From a virus, in IMG/VR virus record IMGVR_UViG_3300021375_000017, positions 28,002-92,001 of that record: 64,000 bases of DNA. The stretch is one strand, 5' to 3'. Each line of letters begins with the position of its first letter. Position 1 is the first letter of the stretch. The position numbers and the translations under genes were made by a program. Shown here piece after piece: positions 1 through 6,072 of this stretch. The notes under the pieces were generated by a model, which saw only the letters and a list, made by a program, of their open reading frames with translations, ran no database searches and was not told the origin of the DNA.

Positions 1-378
1 GGTACTTTGCCTAAGGCAGACGGTAACCCCTATGCTACAGAGAAAGGAGCATTCCGCAATCACCCTTGCACCAAGTGGGCAAACGAGACTGTAGCAAACT
101 CTAGATGGTTACTTGCTCATGGTATTGCATTATGTGAAGAGTATTTCAATCGATATGGGAAATGCCATACTTGCTTCAAGACTCTCCTTGCTGCTGATGA
201 AATCATTCCTTATGTGAAATGGGATGGTCATACTCCTTTTGTTCGTGCAATGCCTGAGGAGTTCAAGTTTGATGATAGTATTGACACACTCACTGCTTAC
301 AAAATGTACATTGCATCTAAACCATGGGTGAAAGATAACTATCTTCGTCTCCCTGATCGTAAACCTGAATGGATATGA
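1..378 (+). CDS. conserved phage protein of unknown function (5' truncated)
   Basis: The frame is open at the window edge, so the gene starts upstream; the TTG at position 7 need not be the start. At least 125 residues are present. The N-terminal part carries HPCTKWANET, NSRWLLAHG and CEEYFNRYGKCHTC, and the end reads RKPEWI. This pattern (NHPC.KW, W.L.H, RYGK.H) matches my memory of a phage family of unknown function. Its stop overlaps the next start (ATGA), suggesting coupled translation in the run leading to gp44. Confidence 0.7.
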   Translation, partial: GTLPKADGNPYATEKGAFRNHPCTKWANETVANSRWLLAHGIALCEEYFNRYGKCHTCFKTLLAADEIIPYVKWDGHTPFVRAMPEEFKFDDSIDTLTAYKMYIASKPWVKDNYLRLPDRKPEWI

Positions 379-527
379 AAACTACATTAACTGTTAGTGA
401 CGATGGAATCCTTACATTTCCTGACGATCTGATGAAAGAACTTGGATGGAAAGAAGGTGATCTACTACAATGGATTGACAACAATGATGGTTCTTTCTCT
501 CTAGTAAAAAATGACGAAACACTTTAA
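375..527 (+). CDS. AbrB/MazE-like small protein, 50 aa
   Basis: Fifty codons that start in an ATGA overlap with the preceding stop. The product has the swapped-hairpin AbrB/SpoVT/MazE pattern: TLTVSDDGILTFPDDLM, then KELGWKEGDLLQW, then a closing FSLVK strand. The family binds DNA as dimers and often forms the antitoxin half of a toxin-antitoxin pair. No MazF-like toxin is next to it, so a regulator or orphan antitoxin role is inferred. It overlaps the next gene by 17 bases. Confidence 0.6.
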   Translation: MKTTLTVSDDGILTFPDDLMKELGWKEGDLLQWIDNNDGSFSLVKNDETL

Positions 528-720
528 ACAAACTTGTGACAAACCATATGATCGTCATGATTATAAAATGGTGTACTCAAACAATCAATCTGTGGTGGTA
601 GATTCATGGGAACAAGTTCGACAAATTTGGTGGGAAACTCCATCAGAATTTCAATCTCATATTGAAGTGTTGGATAAAATTAATATCCGTCCCAAACACA
701 TGACCAAAGGATTTGTATGA
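511..720 (+). CDS. hypothetical protein, 69 aa
   Basis: A small soluble protein with no signal peptide or membrane segment. Notable segments are YKMVYSNNQSVVVDSWEQ and VRQIWWETPSEF. It overlaps the AbrB-like gene at its start and the next gene by ATGA at its end, so it belongs to one tightly packed transcription unit that leads into gp44. Function not recognised. Confidence 0.6.
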   Translation: MTKHFKQTCDKPYDRHDYKMVYSNNQSVVVDSWEQVRQIWWETPSEFQSHIEVLDKINIRPKHMTKGFV

Positions 721-908
721 TCATTGATTATGATCACAACCAAGTACCAGTTCCACAAGAAATAGTTGATTTTTGTGACCACTTCACCTATAATGCTGAA
801 CGTGATGAACTGAGGTACCTTGATTGTGTCTATATGCATATGGGGTATTATGGTGGTGACCCTACACAACTTGAACAGATGAGACAACGTATTTTACCTA
901 TTTTTTGA
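717..908 (+). CDS. hypothetical protein, 63 aa
   Basis: Begins in an ATGA overlap with the preceding stop and ends 7 bases before gp44. Acidic, soluble and rich in aromatic residues (YMHMGYYGGDPTQLEQM). Function not recognised. The position suggests co-expression with the clamp-loader genes. Confidence 0.55.
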   Translation: MIIDYDHNQVPVPQEIVDFCDHFTYNAERDELRYLDCVYMHMGYYGGDPTQLEQMRQRILPIF

Positions 909-915
909 ATTTATT

Positions 916-1860
916 ATGAACAATGATTTTTTGTGGTGCGAGCGTTACAGACCACAGACCATTGATGAATGTATCCTCCCTGAGGCTACAAAGAAAACCT
1001 TTAAAGAATTTCTAGATAAGGGTGAGGTTCCTAATCTTCTTCTTTCTGGTCCTCCTGGTGTAGGTAAGACCACTGTCGCTAAAGCCCTTTGTAATCAACT
1101 TGGAGTAGATTCCTATGTCATCAACGGATCCGATGAAGGTAGATTTCTTGACACTGTACGGAATCAGGCCAAGAACTTTGCTTCGACCGTATCACTTTCG
1201 TCAGATGCAAAACACAAAGTCATCATCATTGACGAAGCTGATAACACAGGGAACGATGTACAACTCCTCTTACGGGCAAACATTGAGACGTTTTATAACA
1301 ACTGTCGATTCATCTTCACCTGCAATTATAAAAACAAAATCATCGAACCCCTACATTCTAGGTGTGCCGTCATTGACTTTGGAATCAAGGGAAAAGAACG
1401 ACAGGAAATTGCAGCAGGATTCTTCAAACGTCTCCAAGAAATCCTGGATGCAGAAGGTATTAAATATGATAACAAGGTCTTGGTAGAACTCATCAACAAA
1501 CACTTCCCTGATTGGCGTCGTGTTCTGAATGAGTGTCAAAGGTATTCCACTAGTGGTAGTATTGACTCTGCTATTCTTGCATCATTCTCTGACGTATCTG
1601 TAAATGACCTCATCAAAAACCTCAAAGAAAAGAACTTCTCCGAAGTTCGCAAGTGGGTTGTTTCTAACCTGGACAATGATGCTAGTGTCCTTTTCCGTCG
1701 TATTTACGATGCTCTTGTTGTATCCCTTGAAAACAATAGTATTCCTGCTGCTGTGTTGGTTCTTGCTAAGTATCAGTATCAAATGGCATTTTGTACGGAC
1801 CAGGAGATAAATATGCTTGCTTGTTTGACTGAAATAATGGTGGAGTGCGAGTTCCGTTAA
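916..1860 (+). CDS. gp44: sliding clamp loader large subunit (gp44-like AAA+ ATPase)
   Basis: A 314-residue AAA+ ATPase. Walker A GPPGVGKT is at residues 45-52, Walker B IIIDEAD at 103-109, and the SRC arginine-finger motif at 148-150. In T4, four gp44 and one gp62 load the gp45 clamp at primer-template junctions. The length and the order gp44, gp62, regA fit T4-like phages, although a small Sm-fold-like gene sits between gp44 and gp62. The N-terminal WCERYRPQTIDE is typical of clamp loaders. Confidence 0.96.
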   Translation: MNNDFLWCERYRPQTIDECILPEATKKTFKEFLDKGEVPNLLLSGPPGVGKTTVAKALCNQLGVDSYVINGSDEGRFLDTVRNQAKNFASTVSLSSDAKHKVIIIDEADNTGNDVQLLLRANIETFYNNCRFIFTCNYKNKIIEPLHSRCAVIDFGIKGKERQEIAAGFFKRLQEILDAEGIKYDNKVLVELINKHFPDWRRVLNECQRYSTSGSIDSAILASFSDVSVNDLIKNLKEKNFSEVRKWVVSNLDNDASVLFRRIYDALVVSLENNSIPAAVLVLAKYQYQMAFCTDQEINMLACLTEIMVECEFR

Positions 1861-1877
1861 TTAACTAATAAAAAACA

Positions 1878-2168
1878 ATGAATGTAAAACTATTTCGTAT
1901 TATCACTGGTGAAGAAGTGATTGCAGAACTTCTTTCTGAAGATGACTCAACTGTGACTCTTCAGAATGGTCTAGTTGTTCTCCCTTCAGGACAGAGTGTT
2001 GGGTTTGCTCCATGGGCAATGGTGATTGATAAGGATCAACCTGAGATCACGGTAAGTAGAACACACATCGTATACATCGCTGAGGTTGATGAAGGTATCA
2101 CCAAGAAGTATAATGAAGTATATGGAAGTAAACTGGTAACACCAGACAAAAAGAAATTGATTCTTTAA
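1878..2168 (+). CDS. small Sm-fold-like phage protein (paralogue A)
   Basis: Ninety-six residues starting MNVKLFRIITGEEVIAELL, the strand pattern of small Sm/LSm-like proteins (K-L...TGEEVIA). A central APW motif is followed by a C-terminal part ending in a YNEVY helix. The proteins at 5499 and 5806 share the same layout (K-L..L.....VIA, then PW), so this is one of three related copies near the polymerase genes. An RNA- or protein-binding role is only an inference from the fold resemblance. Confidence 0.6.
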   Translation: MNVKLFRIITGEEVIAELLSEDDSTVTLQNGLVVLPSGQSVGFAPWAMVIDKDQPEITVSRTHIVYIAEVDEGITKKYNEVYGSKLVTPDKKKLIL

Positions 2169-2171
2169 ATT

Positions 2172-2552
2172 ATGGAACTTAAGGACTGGTTGAACTCAAT
2201 TAATTTTACCAAGGAGAATCTGATTAAAGATGAACCTTCTTTGGCAAAAGACTATCCACCATACATCATCAATCGTTGTCTCTCTGGACACATGGATTGT
2301 ATTATGTTTGCCAACGAGATGAACAAGTACAGTTTTTTAGATAAAGATATGCAATATGAATTTTATCTAAATATATTGAGAAAGAGGAAGAGATTCTCTC
2401 CCTGGCTCCGCAAAGATAAGATCTCAGATTTAGAGATTGTGAAACGTTACTATGGTTATAGTAATGAAAAGGCTTCTCAGGCTTTGAAAATTTTATCCAA
2501 TGAGCAACTTAATTTTATTAAACAACGACTTGAAACTGGTGGAAAAAAATGA
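2172..2552 (+). CDS. gp62: clamp loader small subunit (gp62-like)
   Basis: 126 residues, matching the short gp62 of cyanomyoviruses. Segments YPPYIINRCLSGHMD and MNKYSFLDKDMQYEFYLN are typical: phage gp62 proteins carry a PYIINR...DCI..AN.MN block. It has no Walker motifs, as expected for the non-catalytic subunit. It lies between gp44 and regA as in T4 and overlaps regA by ATGA. Confidence 0.88.
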   Translation: MELKDWLNSINFTKENLIKDEPSLAKDYPPYIINRCLSGHMDCIMFANEMNKYSFLDKDMQYEFYLNILRKRKRFSPWLRKDKISDLEIVKRYYGYSNEKASQALKILSNEQLNFIKQRLETGGKK

Positions 2553-2992
2553 CACAGACTGTTGAGCCTCAGGTTGATTGGTCAAGAGACCAAATGGTAG
2601 AGGTTAGGCTAAATGAACCTGATGATTTCTTAAAAGTTCGTGAGACTCTGACCCGTATTGGGGTTGCCTCTAGAAAAGAAAAGAAACTTTACCAATCCTG
2701 TCATATTCTACATAAGCAAGGTAAATACTATATCGTACACTTTAAGGAGTTATTTGCCCTTGATGGTAAATACGCTAATCTTACTGTTAATGATGTTCAG
2801 CGTAGGAACCGTATTACTCGCTTGCTTGTTGATTGGGGCTTGATAGATGTTGTCATCGAAGAATCAATTCAAGATATTGCACCATTGAATCAAATCAAAG
2901 TACTCCCTTACAGAGAGAAGACAGAGTGGATTCTAGAACAGAAGTATAATATTGGTAAGAAGAATAATATCAAGGTTGGCCAACCTGAATAA
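2549..2992 (+). CDS. regA: RegA translational repressor
   Basis: 147 residues. RegA binds initiation regions of early phage mRNAs and represses their translation. Seen here: VEVRLNEPDDFLKVRETLTR near the N-terminus and CHILHKQGKYYIVHFKELF in the core, both RegA-like, with the expected position after gp62 (T4 order 44-62-regA). Its start overlaps the gp62 stop. A hairpin terminator follows about 50 bases downstream. Confidence 0.92.
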   Translation: MTQTVEPQVDWSRDQMVEVRLNEPDDFLKVRETLTRIGVASRKEKKLYQSCHILHKQGKYYIVHFKELFALDGKYANLTVNDVQRRNRITRLLVDWGLIDVVIEESIQDIAPLNQIKVLPYREKTEWILEQKYNIGKKNNIKVGQPE

Positions 2993-3041
2993 ATAAGACT
3001 GAGACTCCTTTCGTGCGGTCTCTACAAAAGTCGGAACACCC

Positions 3042-3077
3042 AAAGACCTCTTGTCTCTTGACAGGGGTCTTTTTTTA
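3042..3077 (+). terminator. Rho-independent terminator after regA
   Basis: An imperfect stem AAGACCTCTTGTC / GACAGGGGTCTT around a TCTT loop, followed by seven T. It closes the clamp-loader/regA unit. The same bases also form the -35 and spacer of a promoter. Confidence 0.75.
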
Positions 3078-3086
3078 TGTTATACT
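3058..3086 (+). promoter_or_regulatory. host-type early promoter overlapping the regA terminator
   Basis: TTGACA at 3058-3063, a 17-base spacer and TATACT at 3081-3086. The -35 lies in the terminator loop and 3' arm, and the T-tract is the spacer. It would drive the SF2 helicase gene at 3159. Confidence 0.65.
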
Positions 3087-3087
3087 G

Positions 3088-3095
3088 TATAAATA
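3088..3095 (+). promoter_or_regulatory. T4-type late promoter (TATAAATA)
   Basis: An exact TATAAATA two bases after the early -10, giving an early/late tandem upstream of the helicase gene. Confidence 0.6.
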
Positions 3096-3158
3096 AATTC
3101 GTTCTCCATGAAAAGAACTTAATTGCTTCTTGATTGGAAATTAAAAAAGAGGTAAACC

Positions 3159-4853
3159 ATGATTACACCAGAGGTGTATGAAGAATTTCGTACAGATGTT
3201 CTTAGCGTAATTAATAATCAAGAAATTTTTACATTAGCAAAAATAAAAGTTTTTATCAAACAAATGGCCGCTGGCAAGTCATGGTTCCAAGGTAAAGAAT
3301 TGTCGCCAGAGTTATATAAAGTATTTTGTAATCAAAAGTTTAATATTCGCGTAGCACCAAAAAACGAAACATGTAACGATGGTATCTTTGAAAAGGAAAC
3401 CGTTGTGGATGGTAAAAAATATAAGTACAGGGACATCACCCACATTAAAGATTCTTTGATGATGGATGAGTTTTTGTCTGATTGTTTTGACACAGATAAT
3501 ATCTATATTTTTTCAATCACTCATGCTAAATTTGGAATTTATTTTGAATGTTTTCTCAGATATGCCCTGTGTACAGTCCTGTGGATTGAAGAAGTTCATG
3601 AGTGTTTAGCAGTAGGTGATCCCGGATCAACTGCATATCAATATGGGACAGGATATAATACTCCATTTGATGCAAAGGTTGCATTGAGATTTAGAGAATG
3701 GATGAAAATTAATGGAAGAGTATTAGCGTTCACTGCTACTCCAACCCTGCATCAGCAAGAGTATGATGAATATATTATTGATGGTGGTATAAAAACAGAT
3801 CAAAAATTCTCTGATTTATTCTATAAGTGTAATGAACTTACAAATCTAGATTCTTTAATCCCTAACCAAGCTTGGGTGGATAAAACTATTCGATATAACC
3901 TTGTTTATAGAAAGACACAGGAATGTGTTGACCCGCATGTAGGAACTATGATTGATAGTTTATTAAACAGGGAATCTGAGTTAGAAGAACAAAAAAAAGT
4001 AGATCCCAATGTTCAATCAAAACTTACATCTCTGATTCGATGTGGTCAGGGTGGTGGAGCCTGGGGATGCCCTATTCATAAAGGTCCATTTGGTGGATCC
4101 GGCAAAAGAGATCCAATTGAACATGATATTGGAATGGTTCAAATTGTTGGAAAGCATCTTCAACAAAGAGGATTTGATTGTAATTCTCGTATGATTGCTA
4201 CTCTTCAGGAATCTGGTAGTGGTGGTAATAGAATCTGGAATTTAAATGGAGAGGTAGTCGAAAAGAAATTGTCATGGGAAGATGTGAAGAATCGTTTAAA
4301 TGATAATGATGATCTACTCCGACACTTAATTGTTGTAAATCGTGGTGGATCTGGAATTAATGTTTATAATATTGGAGCAATTTTTATTGCTTCTGTTAGA
4401 GATGCTCTTTGGTCCAGGGAACACATCCCATGTCAAGTTTTGGGAAGAGGTGTACGTTGTAATTGGGGATATGGAAATATTGGAAGAAAATATAATAACG
4501 ATTTGCGTAATTTTATCCCTGTCAAACAACTTGAAGGTAATATTGAAACTACTGTCGAAGTAATTAAAACAGCAAATAAATTAGATATTTGGTACCCTAG
4601 AGGACTTACCGACAGGGGTAGTAAAACTAAAGTTGATGTATGGGAAGATTCAGTTACTATTTTTAGACGTGACTATTGTAATTCTATACAAGATGGATAT
4701 TCTTGGTTACATGATCAAACCGGAACTAAACCCTCAATGATTGAAAGTGCATTACCTTTACCGGGGAAACTTCTGTGTCCACATTGTGGAAACCCAGTTT
4801 ATTATTCTGGAGATAAAACGGGTGATGGAACACTATTACCATTCTTTGAATAA
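3159..4853 (+). CDS. SF2-type helicase-like protein with C-terminal zinc-knuckle remnant
   Basis: 564 residues. Motifs in order: a degenerate P-loop MAAGKS (36-41), a DExH-like box IEEVHE (143-148), the SAT-like FTATPT (191-196), and motif VI QVLGRGVR (426-433). The second RecA-like lobe includes HLIVVNRGGSGINVYN. Near the end is one CPHC pair without a clear partner pair. The motif set supports a DNA/RNA translocase resembling type III restriction or repair helicases. It differs from the replicative gp41 and I cannot place it in a named phage family. It is flanked by its own early and late promoters and a late promoter behind it, so it looks like an inserted unit. Confidence 0.65.
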   Translation: MITPEVYEEFRTDVLSVINNQEIFTLAKIKVFIKQMAAGKSWFQGKELSPELYKVFCNQKFNIRVAPKNETCNDGIFEKETVVDGKKYKYRDITHIKDSLMMDEFLSDCFDTDNIYIFSITHAKFGIYFECFLRYALCTVLWIEEVHECLAVGDPGSTAYQYGTGYNTPFDAKVALRFREWMKINGRVLAFTATPTLHQQEYDEYIIDGGIKTDQKFSDLFYKCNELTNLDSLIPNQAWVDKTIRYNLVYRKTQECVDPHVGTMIDSLLNRESELEEQKKVDPNVQSKLTSLIRCGQGGGAWGCPIHKGPFGGSGKRDPIEHDIGMVQIVGKHLQQRGFDCNSRMIATLQESGSGGNRIWNLNGEVVEKKLSWEDVKNRLNDNDDLLRHLIVVNRGGSGINVYNIGAIFIASVRDALWSREHIPCQVLGRGVRCNWGYGNIGRKYNNDLRNFIPVKQLEGNIETTVEVIKTANKLDIWYPRGLTDRGSKTKVDVWEDSVTIFRRDYCNSIQDGYSWLHDQTGTKPSMIESALPLPGKLLCPHCGNPVYYSGDKTGDGTLLPFFE

Positions 4854-4905
4854 AACCGAATAAAAATCTACGGAGTTCACTACCCCGTTTTTTTGTTTTT
4901 TCTGT

Positions 4906-4913
4906 TATAAATA
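4906..4913 (+). promoter_or_regulatory. T4-type late promoter upstream of hsp20
   Basis: An exact TATAAATA 58 bases before the hsp20 start. It follows a weak ACGG/CCGT hairpin and T-run (about 4869-4896) that may end the helicase transcript. Confidence 0.6.
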
Positions 4914-4971
4914 ATGAGTGAACGCCTTCGGGGTTCACACAATCAAATCTCGCTTATTTAAGGAGAAGTAC

Positions 4972-5403
4972 ATGACCAATCTCATGAAGTATAATGCTGC
5001 CGACCTGGACAAATTCATGGACAGGATTACGCGCAACACAATTGGAATGGATGACTACATTGATAGAATCCTAAGAGGTCAAGAAACATCAAACTATCCT
5101 CCATACAACCTCATTCAAGTCAGTGACACAGAATCACAACTAGAGTTAGCTTTGGCAGGATTCAAACCAGAAGAAGTCAATGTCTACACAGAAGAAGGAA
5201 AACTTTTCGTCGAAGGAAAACGAGAAGAATCCACAGAGAAAACAACATTCGTCCACAGAGGAGTGGCTGCAAGATCTTTCACCAGAGCTTGGACACTGGC
5301 AGAGGATACGGAAGTTGGATCAGTTAAATTTGAGAATGGGCTCTTAACGATTTCTATGAAGAGGATTGTTCCAGAACATCATCAACGTAAGAACTGGTTC
5401 TAA
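4972..5403 (+). CDS. hsp20: Hsp20 small heat-shock protein
   Basis: 143 residues with an alpha-crystallin domain (about 38-135): PPYNLIQVSDTESQLELALAG opens it, followed by EEVNVYTEEGKLFVEGKRE, then AARSFTRAWTLAED and ENGLLTISM. Small heat-shock proteins hold unfolded proteins and are near-universal in cyanomyoviruses. The start was set at the ATG with AGGAGAAG just upstream; an upstream in-frame ATG at 4918 lies only 5 bases after the late promoter box. Confidence 0.93.
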   Translation: MTNLMKYNAADLDKFMDRITRNTIGMDDYIDRILRGQETSNYPPYNLIQVSDTESQLELALAGFKPEEVNVYTEEGKLFVEGKREESTEKTTFVHRGVAARSFTRAWTLAEDTEVGSVKFENGLLTISMKRIVPEHHQRKNWF

Positions 5404-5423
5404 ATAGAACGTATCGTCGCCGC

Positions 5424-5465
5424 AGAGGGGTAACTGGCACAATCCAGTGACAACCCCTCTTTTTT
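5424..5465 (+). terminator. Rho-independent terminator after hsp20
   Basis: Perfect AGAGGGGT / ACCCCTCT outer stem with an inner ACTGG / CCAGT stem, followed by six T. The 3' arm and T-tract double as the spacer of the next promoter. Confidence 0.85.
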
Positions 5466-5475
5466 ATGTTATAAT
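5447..5475 (+). promoter_or_regulatory. early promoter overlapping the hsp20 terminator
   Basis: GTGACA (5447-5452), a 17-base spacer formed by the terminator 3' arm and T-tract, then TATAAT (5470-5475). It would drive the Sm-like genes and gp43. Confidence 0.7.
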
Positions 5476-5498
5476 TTATAAGAGGTATATTGTAAAAG

Positions 5499-5870
5499 AT
5501 GACTGTTAAACTATTACTATTGAAGTCTGGAGAAGACGTTATCGCAGACGTAAAAGAGATGTGTGTTGGTGATGAGGAAAAACCTACAGTGGTTGGTTAT
5601 TTTCTTAGATACCCTTGTCGAGTAAAATTGGTTGGACAAGATACGGATCATAAGGGAGATAAACAGCACCCGTTTAGAATGCAACTTACTCCATGGATGC
5701 CCCTAAGTAAAGATGAAATGATTCCTGTTGTTGCAGATTGGGTTGTCACTGCAACTGAACCAATTGATGAACTAAAAGAAGCTTACGAAAAAGGAGTAGA
5801 GAAAAATGAAAATAGAAAACTTGAAACTACTGTCACTGACGGATCAGAGACTGATCCTGACACAGATTGA
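5499..5870 (+). CDS. small Sm-fold-like phage protein (paralogue B)
   Basis: 123 residues starting MTVKLLLLKSGEDVIADVKE, closely parallel to the 1878 protein (K-L...SGE-VIA), with a matching L-TPWMPL motif mid-protein. The C-terminal tail is charged and threonine-rich. It is the first gene after a strong early-type promoter and overlaps the next gene by 65 bases. Molecular function unknown. Confidence 0.65.
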   Translation: MTVKLLLLKSGEDVIADVKEMCVGDEEKPTVVGYFLRYPCRVKLVGQDTDHKGDKQHPFRMQLTPWMPLSKDEMIPVVADWVVTATEPIDELKEAYEKGVEKNENRKLETTVTDGSETDPDTD

Positions 5871-6072
5871 AGAGGTCTCAGCAGACCTGGGTGAACCAGA
5901 CTGTAAACTGATAGAACCTTTTATTCTTAATGCCAGTACAATGACACTATCCCCATGGTTTGTTGACATCACAAATCAGAATGAGTTTATGATTCATTCT
6001 GAAAAGATTTTGACAATTATGGAACCTAACAGTAAACTGAAAGTGATGTATGAGGACTTACTTAAGGAATGA
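5806..6072 (+). CDS. small Sm-fold-like phage protein (paralogue C)
   Basis: 88 residues. After a short lead it shows KLLSLTDQRLILTQIEEV, then KLIEPFIL, LSPWFVD and a closing YEDLL helix, the layout of the two Sm-like relatives but without the Gly-Glu pair. GGAG lies about 10 bases before the ATG inside the previous gene, which supports the 65-base overlap. It overlaps gp43 by ATGA. Function unknown. Confidence 0.6.
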   Translation: MKIENLKLLSLTDQRLILTQIEEVSADLGEPDCKLIEPFILNASTMTLSPWFVDITNQNEFMIHSEKILTIMEPNSKLKVMYEDLLKE

